A DNA stretch of 64,000 bases from DASZPL01 sp035550315 (GTDB lineage: Bacteria; Actinomycetota; Actinomycetes; JAFAQI01). Within the stretch, counting starts at the first letter, position 1, and every line of letters begins with the position of its first letter. The notes beneath the pieces are model-generated. The model saw nothing but the letters and a program-made list of their open reading frames with translations. It did no database searches and had not been told where the DNA came from. Of the stretch, positions 26,868 through 36,022 are shown one piece after another. The DNA lies in the NCBI GenBank assembly GCA_035550315.1, contig DASZPL010000085.1, positions 13,268 through 77,267 of the forward strand, read 5' to 3'. The translations under genes and the position numbers were made by a program.

Positions 26868-27610
26868 GCGACCAGGTCCTGCGGCAAGAGGCGGGCCAGC
26901 GCTTTCACGGCGCGGTACTGCAACGCTTTGATCGCACCCTCGTTCTTGCCGAGGATCAGCGCGGTCTCGGCGATCGACATGCCCTGCAGGAAGCGCAGCA
27001 CGATGCACTCCTGCTGCTCTGACCGCAGCTGCTTGACGGCGTCCAGCAACGTGGCGTTGGTCAGCCCCGCCAGCACGTCCTGCTCGGGACCTTCCTGCCG
27101 CTCCTCGGCACCGAGCTGGACCAAGTCGGACGTCGTGATCTCCAGCTTGTAGCGGCTGGACTTGAAGTGGTCGGTGATCAGGTTGCGCGCGATGGTGACC
27201 AGCCAGGCGCCGAAGTCGCGCCCCTGCCAGCGATAGCTGCCGATCCGGCGCAGCGCGCGAAGGAACGTCTCGCTGGTGAGGTCTTCGGCGAGCGCGGCGT
27301 TGCCGACGCGGTAGGCGATGTAGCGGTGCACGACGTCGACATAGTCGTCGTACAACCGGCCGAACGCCTCGCCGTCACCGCCCTGCGCGGCGGTGACCAG
27401 GGCCATCACCGCCGCCTGCTCGTCGGTCGGCTCCGGCGGCAGGGCCGGGGCGGGCAGCCGCGGGATGGCGGCGCTCGAGCTGCGGCTGCGGGGGACCGCC
27501 GCGACCGGATCCGACGCGGTCGTCAGGACCAGGCCGACGGCCGCGCGCAGCGCTCGCCAACCGTCGGCGGCCACGACCGGCCGACGGCCGATCGCCGCGC
27601 AGCTGTGCAT
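26864..27610 (-). CDS. BldN-like ECF sigma factor with N-terminal extension
   Basis: 248 residues. Region 2 (about 70-152: EAFGRLYDDYVDVVHRYIAYRVG, AEDLTSETFLRALRR) and region 4 (about 185-240: CIVLRFLQGMSIAETA, KNEGAIKALQYRAV) closely resemble BldN. As in Streptomyces BldN, which is made as a proprotein, an extension of about 65 residues precedes region 2 from the ATG at 27610 (CAGGAG upstream). BldN drives aerial-hypha and surface-protein genes in Streptomyces; the role here may differ. Co-transcribed with the DUF5667 gene. Confidence 0.88.
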   Translation of the reverse strand: MHSCAAIGRRPVVAADGWRALRAAVGLVLTTASDPVAAVPRSRSSSAAIPRLPAPALPPEPTDEQAAVMALVTAAQGGDGEAFGRLYDDYVDVVHRYIAYRVGNAALAEDLTSETFLRALRRIGSYRWQGRDFGAWLVTIARNLITDHFKSSRYKLEITTSDLVQLGAEERQEGPEQDVLAGLTNATLLDAVKQLRSEQQECIVLRFLQGMSIAETALILGKNEGAIKALQYRAVKALARLLPQDLVA

Positions 27611-27790
27611 CGTGCTCCTGATCGACTCGGTGTCGCTCGGGCTTGAGCCGACTGGCGTAAGCCAGTGGCAGCGGCGCCGGCCTGGCGGCCGGCCCGCTGT
27701 ATGACACACCGGGCAAACCCGCCGTGACCATGGCGAATCCGGGCCATTTCCACCTAGTCACCGGGCCGGATCGGGCCTAGTCAGCGGCAC

Positions 27791-27796
27791 TATCGT
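27791..27796 (+). promoter_or_regulatory. -10 element, leaderless promoter of the PBP gene
   Basis: TATCGT ends 6 nt before the GTG at 27803, in the divergent gap with the sigma-factor gene. Confidence 0.5.
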
Positions 27797-27802
27797 CGGA
27801 CT

Positions 27803-29968
27803 GTGACCGGCGCTCCTCGAACCGGCCGGCCGACCCTGATCCGCCGCTCCGCGGCGGCCGCCGTGACGGCGCGGCGGACCCGCACGGCACAGGTACGGCG
27901 CCGGCGTCGCCAGGTCGTGCTGTGGCTGGTGCTGGCCGTGCTGGCGTCAGCCGTCGCCTTCGCCGCCGGCCTGGTCGAGGCGCCGTTGAATTACCGGTTC
28001 GTGCCGACCGCGCCCACGTCGGTGCTGCTGCTCGACTCCAGCGGGCAGGTGTTCGCGACCGTGCGGTCACCGCAGGTGCAGGTGCCGGTGAGCGGTCGGC
28101 AGATCCCGCCGGTGATGCGACAGGCGATCGTCGCCGCCGAGGACAAGAACTTCTACTCCGGGGCGGCCATCGACCCGCTTGCGATCCTGCGCGCCGCCTG
28201 GCTCGACATCACCGGCCACGGCTTGCAAGGCGGCTCGACGATCACGCAGCAGTACGTCAAGACCGTCTACACCGGGCAAGAGCAGACCGCGCTGCGCAAG
28301 CTGCGGGAAGCGTCGCTCGCGCTTCGGCTGGAGCAGCACCTCACCAAGGACCAGATCCTCACCCGCTACCTCAACACGCTGTACCTCGGCAACGGCACCG
28401 CCGGGGTCGAGGCCGCCAGCGAGTTTTACTTCGGCGTCCCGATCTCACAGCTCGACTACGACCCGGCGTCGCACACCCACAGCTCGACGCTGGCGCTCGC
28501 CCGTGCCGCGACCCTCGCCGGCATCGCGCCGGCACCGTCCGCCTGGAACCCGATTGCGGATCCGCAGCAGGCGCGAGCCCGCGAGCTCTACGTGCTGAAC
28601 CAGATGCTGCGGGCGCGCGACATCACCTCGCAGCAGGCGGGTGCGGCGTACGGCCACAGCCTGCCGCCGATCGTCGCCAAGGCGGAGCCGGAGGCGGCCA
28701 CGATCGCGCCGGAGTTCCGCGACCTCGTCGCCGCGCAACTGCAGAAGTACGGCGACAGCACGCTGTTCGCATCGGGCGGCATGCAGGTGAAGACGACGCT
28801 GAACCTGGACCTGCAGCAGGCCGCGGTCGACGCCCTGCACACGCTGCCCAAGCAGCCCGGCCTGGACGCGGCGATCGTCGCGGTCGACCCGCGCAACGGC
28901 GACTTGCGCGCGATGACGGAGCGAAAGGCCGGCGGTTACGTGCGTAACGGCGAGAACCTTGCCGATCCGCCCGCCCACGACATCACCCGCTCCTCCGGCT
29001 CGACGATCAAGCCGTTCACCCTGGCCGTCGCGCTCGAGCACGGCCACACCCTCAGCGAGTCGCACTACGCGCCCGAGTGCGTACAGATCACGGCGCAGTA
29101 CCGGCCGTGCAACGCCGAGGGTGGTGCCGGCTACTACTCGCTCGAGTCCGCGCTGCAGGACTCGATCAACACCGTCTACGCGCCGCTCGGGGTGCAGGTC
29201 GGCCTCCGCCGCGTGGTGCGGCTGGCGCGTCGCTCCGGGATGCAGATCGGCCACCTCGACTCCGGGCGCACCTGCGGCGAGAAGCATCACCGGCTCTGCC
29301 CGTCGTACGCATTGGGAGTCCCGGTCAGCCCGCTGTCGGAGGCTTCGGCCTACGGCACCCTCGTCGACCACGGGGTGCACCACCCGGTGCGGGCGGTGCT
29401 GGGCGTGCAGACGAAGTCGCAGGGGTCGTTGTTCGCGGCCAGCAACGCCCCGTCCGGACGCCGCGTGATGCCGGCGCAGATCGCCGGCGAAGTCACCTCC
29501 GCGATGCAAGGCGTCGTCGACCACGGCACCGGCGTCGCCGCGCGACAACCGTTCCCCGTCTACGGCAAGACCGGCACCACCGACAACTTCACCGACGCCT
29601 GGTTCACCGGCTGCACCCACACGCTCTGCATCACCGTCTGGCTGGGCTACGACAAGCCCTACCTGCACCACGGCAAGGTGCCGCATTCGCTGCGGACGTC
29701 GACCGGCGCGCCGGTCTACGGCGGCACGCTGCCGGCGCAGTTGTTCGCCCGGACCTACAGCAACTACCGGTCGCTCAGCACGACCCTCGTCACACCCAGC
29801 CCGACAACCACCTACTCGCCGCCATCGCCGACCGCGACGGCGTTACCGTCGCCGAGTCAGTCGTCGACGCGGCCGGGCAAGCCGTCGCGGTCGGGCACGC
29901 CGTCGCCGTCGCATCCGGCGACCGCATCGCCGACCAGCAGCGGCTCGTCGCGGCCGCGGCGGCACTGA
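27803..29968 (+). CDS. Class A penicillin-binding protein (transglycosylase/transpeptidase)
   Basis: Polymerises and crosslinks peptidoglycan outside the membrane. 721 residues: Arg-rich cytoplasmic tail, one membrane segment (about 37-58), GT51 domain with AAEDKNFYS (Glu113), QGGSTITQQYVK and LYLGNGTAGVEAAS, then a transpeptidase domain with S400-T-I-K403, S454-I-N456 and K589-T-G-T592. The last 60 residues or so are a Ser/Thr/Pro linker that may span the wall. All catalytic motifs are intact. Divergent from the BldN-like sigma gene, so cell-wall synthesis lies beside surface-protein regulation. Confidence 0.94.
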   Translation: MTGAPRTGRPTLIRRSAAAAVTARRTRTAQVRRRRRQVVLWLVLAVLASAVAFAAGLVEAPLNYRFVPTAPTSVLLLDSSGQVFATVRSPQVQVPVSGRQIPPVMRQAIVAAEDKNFYSGAAIDPLAILRAAWLDITGHGLQGGSTITQQYVKTVYTGQEQTALRKLREASLALRLEQHLTKDQILTRYLNTLYLGNGTAGVEAASEFYFGVPISQLDYDPASHTHSSTLALARAATLAGIAPAPSAWNPIADPQQARARELYVLNQMLRARDITSQQAGAAYGHSLPPIVAKAEPEAATIAPEFRDLVAAQLQKYGDSTLFASGGMQVKTTLNLDLQQAAVDALHTLPKQPGLDAAIVAVDPRNGDLRAMTERKAGGYVRNGENLADPPAHDITRSSGSTIKPFTLAVALEHGHTLSESHYAPECVQITAQYRPCNAEGGAGYYSLESALQDSINTVYAPLGVQVGLRRVVRLARRSGMQIGHLDSGRTCGEKHHRLCPSYALGVPVSPLSEASAYGTLVDHGVHHPVRAVLGVQTKSQGSLFAASNAPSGRRVMPAQIAGEVTSAMQGVVDHGTGVAARQPFPVYGKTGTTDNFTDAWFTGCTHTLCITVWLGYDKPYLHHGKVPHSLRTSTGAPVYGGTLPAQLFARTYSNYRSLSTTLVTPSPTTTYSPPSPTATALPSPSQSSTRPGKPSRSGTPSPSHPATASPTSSGSSRPRRH

Positions 29969-30011
29969 AATCGGCGGAAGCGAGTGCTTGCAAATGTGAA
30001 ACACTGCCGCC

Positions 30012-31520
30012 ATGGCGGCGCGGAACCTGGCTGACCTGGTCCGGGCCGCGGCCGACCTGCATCCGGACAAGCGCGCATTGATCGATGCCGATGCGACGCT
30101 CAGCTGGCGGGAGCTCGACGAGTACGTCGACCGGCTGGCCCTGGGATTGCTGGCTGCCGGGCGGGTCGCCGGTGACCGCGTCGGCATCCTGCTGCCGAAC
30201 GGGATCCCGTTCGCAGCCACCTATTTCGGCGTGCTGCGCGCCGGCCTGGTCGCGGTGCCGCTGAATCCGGCGTACACCGCCAGCGAGCTCAGCTACCAGC
30301 TCGCCGATGCCGCCGTGTCGGCGCTGGTCGTCGACGCCGAGCGGACCGGCGTGGTCGACGGCTTCGACGCCGACGGGTTGCTGGTCGTCGACCAGCCCGA
30401 CGGCGCCTGGGACCGGCTGCTCGCTGCCGGCGCGGCGGCCGACGCCGCAGCGCTGGGCCGGGTCACCACAGGTGCCGAGGACCTGGCGCTACTGCTCTAC
30501 ACCTCCGGCACCACCGGCCGGCCGCGCGGCGCGATGCTCAGCCACCGGGCGCTGCTCGCCAACCTCAACCAGATCAGCCAGCTCGACCCGCCGGTGTTCT
30601 CGCCCGACGACGTCGGCCTGCTGGTGCTGCCGCTGTTTCACGTCTACGGCCTGAACTGCGGCCTCGGCATGGTCGCGTGGTCGGCGGCGACCGGCGTGCT
30701 GGCGGACCGGTTCGACCCCGTGACGACCTTGGCGCTGGTGCGCGAGCACCAGGTGACCACCATCGTCGGGGCGCCGCCGATGTACCTGGCGTGGTCAATG
30801 CTGCCCGACCTCGCGGCCAGCCTGTCGTCGGTGCGGCTGATGCTGTCCGGCGCCGCGGCGTTGCCGCCCGCGGTGTTCGAGGCGGTCGACGCCGCGGCGC
30901 ACCATCCGATCTACGAGGGTTACGGGCTGACCGAGACGGCGCCGGTCCTGACCACGACCCTTGGCGCCGAGCCGAAGCCCGGCAGCGTCGGTCGCCCGCT
31001 GCCCGGCGTCGAGATCCGGCTGCTCGACGAGCACGGCCGTGAGGTCGACGAGTCGGATCCGGGCGAGATCGTGGTGCGTGGTGCCAACCTGTTCTCCGGC
31101 TACTGGCCGGACGGCGACGGTGGCCCGGACGCCGACGGCTGGTTTCGCACCGGCGACATCGCGTATGCCGATGCCGACGGCGACCTGCACCTCGTCGACC
31201 GCACCCGCGAGCTGATCATCGTCAGCGGCTTCAACGTCTATCCCCGGGAGGTCGAGGCGACGCTGCTCGACCACCCCGACGTCGAGGACGTGGCAGTCGT
31301 CGGCGTGGCGCATCCCTACACCGGCGAGTCGGTGAAGGCGCTGGTCGTGCCCAAGTCCGGTACGACGCCGACCGCGGACGCGCTGATCGAGTTCGCCGCC
31401 TCTCGGCTGGCGCGGTTCAAGTGCCCGACGACGATCGAGTTCGTCGACGAGCTGCCGCACTCGGTGACCGGCAAAGTCGCCAAGGGCCGACTGCGCGAGG
31501 CCGCCGAGCCGACGTCGTGA
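30012..31520 (+). CDS. AMP-dependent acyl-CoA synthetase (ANL superfamily)
   Basis: Activates a carboxylic acid through an acyl-adenylate to its CoA thioester. 502 residues: LLLYTSGTTGRPRGAML (P-loop-like motif), FHVYGLN, YEGYGLTET, GWFRTGDIAY, a hinge near RTRELIIVSGFNVYPRE, and the catalytic C-terminal Lys in SVTGKVAKG. The profile is that of medium- or long-chain fatty acyl-CoA ligases; the exact chain length is not readable. Followed by a glutaredoxin-like gene with a GTGA overlap. Confidence 0.92.
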   Translation: MAARNLADLVRAAADLHPDKRALIDADATLSWRELDEYVDRLALGLLAAGRVAGDRVGILLPNGIPFAATYFGVLRAGLVAVPLNPAYTASELSYQLADAAVSALVVDAERTGVVDGFDADGLLVVDQPDGAWDRLLAAGAAADAAALGRVTTGAEDLALLLYTSGTTGRPRGAMLSHRALLANLNQISQLDPPVFSPDDVGLLVLPLFHVYGLNCGLGMVAWSAATGVLADRFDPVTTLALVREHQVTTIVGAPPMYLAWSMLPDLAASLSSVRLMLSGAAALPPAVFEAVDAAAHHPIYEGYGLTETAPVLTTTLGAEPKPGSVGRPLPGVEIRLLDEHGREVDESDPGEIVVRGANLFSGYWPDGDGGPDADGWFRTGDIAYADADGDLHLVDRTRELIIVSGFNVYPREVEATLLDHPDVEDVAVVGVAHPYTGESVKALVVPKSGTTPTADALIEFAASRLARFKCPTTIEFVDELPHSVTGKVAKGRLREAAEPTS

Positions 31521-31768
31521 CCTCGCCCGGCTCGCCGCCGCGGGTCACGGTGCTGGTGACCGCCGGCTGTCATCTGTGCGAGCAGGCCTGCGCCGTCGTA
31601 GCCGAGGTATGTGCCGCCGCCGGGGTGGGGTGGCAGGCGACCGACCTGGTGGACACCTCGCCGGCAGATCGGGCGCGGTGGCGGGAGTACGTGCCGGTGG
31701 TGCTGGTGGACGGCGAAGTCCACGACGTGCTGCGAGTGAGCGCCGACCGGCTTCGCGCGGCGCTTTAG
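31517..31768 (+). CDS. Glutaredoxin-family protein
   Basis: 83-residue thioredoxin-fold protein with the redox pair in TAGCHLCEQA (CxxC) near residue 18 and the cis-Pro region YVPVVLVDGEV. Similar to Rv0508, also found close to hemA. GTG overlaps the acyl-CoA synthetase stop (GTGA). The stop overlaps the convergent DUF349 gene by 4 nt. Partner and substrate unknown. Confidence 0.85.
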   Translation: MTSPGSPPRVTVLVTAGCHLCEQACAVVAEVCAAAGVGWQATDLVDTSPADRARWREYVPVVLVDGEVHDVLRVSADRLRAAL

Positions 31769-32985
31769 TCGGTCGCCCGCTCCGCCTGGGCGAGCCACTC
31801 CCGTTGGGTGGCGAGCGACGCCTCGGTCTCGCTGGCGAGCGCGTGGTCACCGGCATGGCGGGCCCGGTCGAGGCGCGCCTCCAGCTTGGTGACCGACTCC
31901 CGCAGCCGGATCACCAGCGGCGATTCGGAGGTCACCACCTTGCGGGCGGCGGCGCTCGCGTCGCGGATCCGCCGCTCCGCGTCGCCGAGGCGTTGCTCGA
32001 GCGAGGACCGCGCGTCGCGCGGGACGTGACCGATCTTCTCCCAGCGGTCGTGGATCGTCTTCAGCCGCTTGCGGGCGCCCTCGGGGTCGCTGCCCGCATC
32101 GATCGACTCGGCCTCGGCGACCAGCGCCTGCTTGGCTTCCAGGTTCGCGGCCAGCTCGGTGTCCCGCGCCGCGAAGTGCGCGGAACGACGCGAGAAGAAC
32201 TCGTCCTGCGCGGCCTTGAACCGCTGCCACAGCTCGGTCTCGGCTTCGCGCTTCGCCCGCCCGGCCGCCTTCCACTCGGTCATCAGCTCGCGGAACCGGC
32301 CGGCGGTCGGCCCCCACTCGGTGGAGTCCTGGAGCTTCTCGGCCTGGGCGGCGAGCTCGGCCTTGCGCGCGGCCGCGGCCTCGGCCTGGGAGTCACGCTC
32401 GGCGAAATGCGCCCGCCGGCGGGTGTCGAACGCCCGTCGCGCCGACGCGAACTGCGCCCACAGGTCGCTGTCGGTGCGGCGGTCGACGCCGCGGATCGCC
32501 TTCCACTCCTCGACCATGGCCCGGAACCGCTCGCTGCCCGCCCGCCAGTTGTTGCCGGCGGACAGCTGCTGCGCTTCGGCGACGAGGGCGCGCTTGCGGT
32601 CCGCGGCGGCTTCCGCGGCCCGGGCCCGCTCCGCGGCCTTCTCGGCGAGCCGCTCGTCGACCTTCGCCAGCACGGCGTCGATCCGGGTGAGCAGCGCATC
32701 GAGGTCGCCGATCGCTGCCGCGGCCGGGATCGACTCCCGCAGCCGGCGGGCCGCCGCACCGACCGCCTTCGGGTCACTGGCTGGCGAGCCGGCGCGGCCT
32801 TCGAGCAGCGCAACGTCGGCGGCCAGCTCCTCGTAGCGGCGGCCGTAGAACGCCAGCCCTTCCTCGGTCGTGCCGGCCTGCCAGGAGCCGATGACGCGCT
32901 CGCCGTCGCGGGTCCGGACGTAGACGGTGCCGTCGTCCGCGATCCGTCCCCAAGGCGGCGTACCGGGTTGCTCGAAATCGGTCAT
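31765..32985 (-). CDS. DUF349 coiled-coil protein
   Basis: 406 residues made mainly of charged helices. After an N-terminal segment (WGRIADDGTVYVRTRDGERVIG), DUF349 repeats appear about every 70-75 residues, each with the core W..F...R..F..RR..HF..RD (about 165-205, 235-280 and 300-350). E. coli YicH/YihI-like functions do not transfer; some DUF349 proteins are linked to cell envelope or translation, but no role is proven here. ATG with GGAG upstream. Divergent from rex. Confidence 0.85.
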   Translation of the reverse strand: MTDFEQPGTPPWGRIADDGTVYVRTRDGERVIGSWQAGTTEEGLAFYGRRYEELAADVALLEGRAGSPASDPKAVGAAARRLRESIPAAAAIGDLDALLTRIDAVLAKVDERLAEKAAERARAAEAAADRKRALVAEAQQLSAGNNWRAGSERFRAMVEEWKAIRGVDRRTDSDLWAQFASARRAFDTRRRAHFAERDSQAEAAAARKAELAAQAEKLQDSTEWGPTAGRFRELMTEWKAAGRAKREAETELWQRFKAAQDEFFSRRSAHFAARDTELAANLEAKQALVAEAESIDAGSDPEGARKRLKTIHDRWEKIGHVPRDARSSLEQRLGDAERRIRDASAAARKVVTSESPLVIRLRESVTKLEARLDRARHAGDHALASETEASLATQREWLAQAERATD

Positions 32986-33047
32986 TTCTCCGCCATCCTC
33001 ACACGGCCGGGGCCCGTGACGGAACGCTTCACAATCGCACCAGCGTT

Positions 33048-33065
33048 TTGTGCATCGGTTCACAA
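33048..33065 (+). promoter_or_regulatory. Rex operator overlapping the rex promoter
   Basis: TTGTGCATCGGTTCACAA fits the Rex operator form TTGTGAAnnnnTTCACAA with one mismatch. It covers a -35-like TTGTGC; a -10-like TACGCT lies at 33072-33077 (18-nt spacer). Position supports autorepression. Confidence 0.8.
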
Positions 33066-33071
33066 GCGCGT

Positions 33072-33077
33072 TACGCT
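33072..33077 (+). promoter_or_regulatory. -10 element of the rex-hem operon
   Basis: TACGCT, 18 nt after the -35-like TTGTGC in the Rex operator, would start RNA near 33084, with the AAGGAG ribosome site after it. Confidence 0.55.
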
Positions 33078-33102
33078 CGATGGCCGATCAAGGAGCAGTG
33101 CA

Positions 33103-33750
33103 TTGACCGTCACCCGGCGCAGCGGTATTCCGGAAGCGACCGTTGCCCGGCTCCCGATCTACCTGCGGGTGCTGACCACGCTGGGTGAGACCGGAGTGGT
33201 GACGGTCTCCTCGGACACACTGGCAGCGGCGGCCGGCGTCGGTCCGGCCAAGCTCCGCAAAGATCTGTCGCATCTCGGCTCCTACGGCACGCGCGGCGTC
33301 GGCTACGACGTCGAGTTCCTCGTCTACCAGATCTCCCGCGCGCTCGGCCTGACCCAGCGCTACAGCGTCGTCATCATCGGAGTCGGCAACCTCGGCCACG
33401 CGCTCGCCGGGTACGCCGGCTTCGGCAGCCGCGGCTTCCGGGTGGTGGCGCTGGTCGACGCCGACGCCAGCCGGGTCGGCGAGCAGATCGGCGGCCTCGA
33501 GGTGCGGCACGTCGACGATCTCGAGGTCATCGTCAAGGAAGAAGAAGTGTCGATCGGCGTGATCGCGACGCCGGCATCGGCCGCCCAGGACGTTTGCGAC
33601 CGGCTGGTCAGCTGCGGCGTGACGAGCGTGCTCAACTTCGCCCCCGTCGTACTGACCGTCCCGCCCCAGGTCGATGTGCGCAAGGTCGACCTCTCGATCG
33701 AGCTGCAGATCCTGGCGTTCCACGCGCAGCGAAAGGCGACGGCGAGTTGA
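33103..33750 (+). CDS. rex: Redox-sensing transcriptional repressor Rex
   Basis: Senses the NADH/NAD+ ratio; high NADH releases it from DNA. 215 residues: an N-terminal winged helix (VSSDTLAAAAGVGPAKLRKDLSHLGSYGTRGVGYDV, typical Rex wording) and a Rossmann domain with VVIIGVGNLGHALAGY. Start is TTG 33103 with AAGGAG 8 nt upstream; no ATG or GTG gives the right N-terminus. Its operator lies 38 nt upstream of the start. The TGA overlaps the hemA TTG start as TTGA, as in the Streptomyces rex-hemA arrangement. Confidence 0.96.
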   Translation: MTVTRRSGIPEATVARLPIYLRVLTTLGETGVVTVSSDTLAAAAGVGPAKLRKDLSHLGSYGTRGVGYDVEFLVYQISRALGLTQRYSVVIIGVGNLGHALAGYAGFGSRGFRVVALVDADASRVGEQIGGLEVRHVDDLEVIVKEEEVSIGVIATPASAAQDVCDRLVSCGVTSVLNFAPVVLTVPPQVDVRKVDLSIELQILAFHAQRKATAS

Positions 33751-35075
33751 GCCTGCTGGCGATTGGGCTGTCCCACCGGTCGGCGCCGGTGGAGCTGCTG
33801 GAGCGTGCGGTCATCGAGGCCGACGGCATCGCCAAGCTGCTCGCCGACCTGCTCGCGACCGAGCACGTCGACGAGGCGTTGGTGTTGGCGACCTGCAACC
33901 GGCTCGAGGTGCACGCCGACGTCCGCAAGTTTCACGGTGGCGTGCAGGACGTCAGCGAGCAGCTCGCCCGGCACACCGGCATCGATCTCGAGGTTCTGAC
34001 CCCCCACCTCTACGTCCACTACGAGGACCGCGCGGTCGAGCACCTGTTTGCCGTGGCCGCCGGCCTCGACTCGATGGTGGTTGGCGAGCAACAGATCCTC
34101 GGCCAGCTGCGCACTGCGCTGCGCACCGCCCGCGACGAGCACGCGATCGGGCGCGGCCTCGGCCCTGCGGTGGAGGTCGCGTTACGCGCCGGCAAGCGCG
34201 CGCACACCGAGACCGGGATCGACGCCGCCGGCCGGTCGCTGGTGTCGGTGGGCGTGGACCTGGCCGGTCGTGCACTCGGCGGCCTCGCCGGCCGGCATGC
34301 CGTGGTCGTCGGCGCCGGCGCGACCAGCACGCTCGCCGCCACTGCGCTGCAGTCGCACGATCTGGCGTCGCTGACCGTCGTCAACCGCACCCACAGCCGG
34401 GCCCGGCGATTGGCGAGCCGGGTCGGCGGCGTCGCCCGGCCGCTCGGCGAGCTGGCGTCCGCGGTGTCGACCGCGGACCTGGTCATCTCCTGCACCGGCG
34501 CGGTCGGCGTGATGCTCGACGCCGAACTGCTCAAGGACCGCGGCTCCCGGCCGGTCTTCGTGCTCGACCTGGCGCTGCCCCGTGACGTCGACCCGGCGGC
34601 GGCCACCCTGCCGGGCGTGACGGTGCTCGACCTCGACGGGCTGCGCGGCGTGCTCGAGACGGCGCAGGTGGCCGCCGACGTCGACGCCGTCCGGGAGATC
34701 GTGACCGAGGAAGTCGGCCGCTACCTCGCCCGCCAGCGAGCCGAGCAGGTGGCGCCGACGGTGGTGGCGCTGCGGACCCGCGCGCAGCAGGTCGTCGACG
34801 CGGAGCTGGCCCGGCTGCTCGGCCGGCTGCCGGCGCTCGACGAGCGGACCACCCGCGAGCTTCGTACGACGGTGGAGCGGGTCGTCGACAAGCTGCTGCA
34901 CGCGCCCACGGTGCGCGTCAAAGAGCTCGCGGGCGGACCCGGCGGCGAGGCATACACGGCCGCGTTGCGCGAGCTGTTCGCGCTCGACCAGGCATCCACC
35001 GAAGTGGTGACCCGAGCGACCGTCGGCGTCGAGGAAACCGCGGTCGACGACTCCGCGACGGAGCCGCCGCAATGA
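33747..35075 (+). CDS. hemA: Glutamyl-tRNA reductase HemA
   Basis: Reduces glutamyl-tRNA to glutamate-1-semialdehyde, the entry of the C5 haem pathway. 442 residues: LATCNRLEVHA with nucleophile Cys50, SMVVGEQQILGQ, an NADPH domain (HAVVVGAGATSTLAA), and the C-terminal dimerisation helices. TTG start overlapping the rex stop. Its product is used by HemL (39879). HemA is usually the control point of haem synthesis, which fits its place directly after rex. Confidence 0.97.
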   Translation: MSLLAIGLSHRSAPVELLERAVIEADGIAKLLADLLATEHVDEALVLATCNRLEVHADVRKFHGGVQDVSEQLARHTGIDLEVLTPHLYVHYEDRAVEHLFAVAAGLDSMVVGEQQILGQLRTALRTARDEHAIGRGLGPAVEVALRAGKRAHTETGIDAAGRSLVSVGVDLAGRALGGLAGRHAVVVGAGATSTLAATALQSHDLASLTVVNRTHSRARRLASRVGGVARPLGELASAVSTADLVISCTGAVGVMLDAELLKDRGSRPVFVLDLALPRDVDPAAATLPGVTVLDLDGLRGVLETAQVAADVDAVREIVTEEVGRYLARQRAEQVAPTVVALRTRAQQVVDAELARLLGRLPALDERTTRELRTTVERVVDKLLHAPTVRVKELAGGPGGEAYTAALRELFALDQASTEVVTRATVGVEETAVDDSATEPPQ

Positions 35076-36022
35076 CGGCGACCGGTTCCGCGGTCGAGAC
35101 GCTGCGGCTCGGCAGTCGGCGCTCGGCCCTGGCACTCGCGCAGGCGCGCGCCGTCGCCGGCGTACTACAGCAGGCCGGCCATCCGTCGGAGCTCGTCGAG
35201 GTCGTGACCGAGGGCGACCGGTCGGCCGCGGCGGTGGCCGACTTCGGTGGCACCGGCGTCTTCGTCACCGAGCTGCGCCAGCGGCTGCTGGCCGGCGAGA
35301 TCGACCTGGCGGTGCACTCGCTGAAGGACCTGCCCACCGCGCCGGTCGACGGCATCGCCCTCGCGGCCGTGCCGGTCCGCGAGGATCCGCGCGACGCGCT
35401 GGTGTCCCGCGACGGCGTGCGACTCGCTGCGCTGCCGGCCGGCGCCCGGATCGGCACCGGGTCGCCGCGGCGGATGGCGCAGCTGCGCGCGCTGCGTCGG
35501 GGTTACGACGTGGTCCCGTTGCGCGGCAACGTCGACACCCGGTTGCGACGGCTGGCCGACGGAGAGCTGCACGCCATCGTCGTCGCGGCCGCCGGACTCG
35601 CGCGGCTCAACCGGCTGGACGAGGCTTCCGAGCTGCTCACCCCGGAACAGATGCTACCGGCGCCCGGCCAGGGTGCGCTCGCGGTCGAGTGCCGGGCAGC
35701 CGACCAGGACCTGGTCGGCGTGCTGCGCACCGCGCTCGAGCACGCACCGACGCGCGCGATCGTCACTGCCGAGCGCACCCTGCTCGCCGAGCTCGAGGCC
35801 GGGTGCAGCGCACCGCTCGGCGCTCTGGCGGAGTCCGCCGCGGACCAGCTCACGCTGCATGCGGTTGTTGCCGACGTCGCCGGGCAGCACCTCATTCGCC
35901 GGTCGGCGACCGGCACACCAAGTGCCGCCGTGGCGCTCGGCAAGCGGCTGGCCGCAGACCTGTTGGCCGCGGGAGCGGCCGAATTGATGGCACCACCTCG
36001 CATGATCGGAGACCAGGCGTGA
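35072..36022 (+). CDS. hemC: Porphobilinogen deaminase HemC
   Basis: Condenses four porphobilinogens to hydroxymethylbilane. 316 residues: LRLGSRRSALALAQA, the active-site VHSLKDLPT (Asp86), GTGSPRR, and Cys245 (LEAGCSAPLGA), which holds the dipyrromethane cofactor. ATG overlaps the hemA stop as ATGA. Confidence 0.97.
   Translation: MTATGSAVETLRLGSRRSALALAQARAVAGVLQQAGHPSELVEVVTEGDRSAAAVADFGGTGVFVTELRQRLLAGEIDLAVHSLKDLPTAPVDGIALAAVPVREDPRDALVSRDGVRLAALPAGARIGTGSPRRMAQLRALRRGYDVVPLRGNVDTRLRRLADGELHAIVVAAAGLARLNRLDEASELLTPEQMLPAPGQGALAVECRAADQDLVGVLRTALEHAPTRAIVTAERTLLAELEAGCSAPLGALAESAADQLTLHAVVADVAGQHLIRRSATGTPSAAVALGKRLAADLLAAGAAELMAPPRMIGDQA

Noticed and set aside
29978..30006. Imperfect palindrome AGTG...CACT before the acyl-CoA synthetase gene
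   Set aside because: Only four bases per arm match, which is expected by chance; no regulator gene is adjacent.
33017..33034. Possible second Rex site upstream of rex
   Set aside because: Only the right half (TTCACAA) matches; the left half TGACGGA is poor.
31769..33102. Plus-strand open frame continuous with rex that would give a protein of over 700 residues
   Set aside because: The upstream part is antisense to the DUF349 gene and has no domain; rex has a TTG start with AAGGAG and an operator before it.
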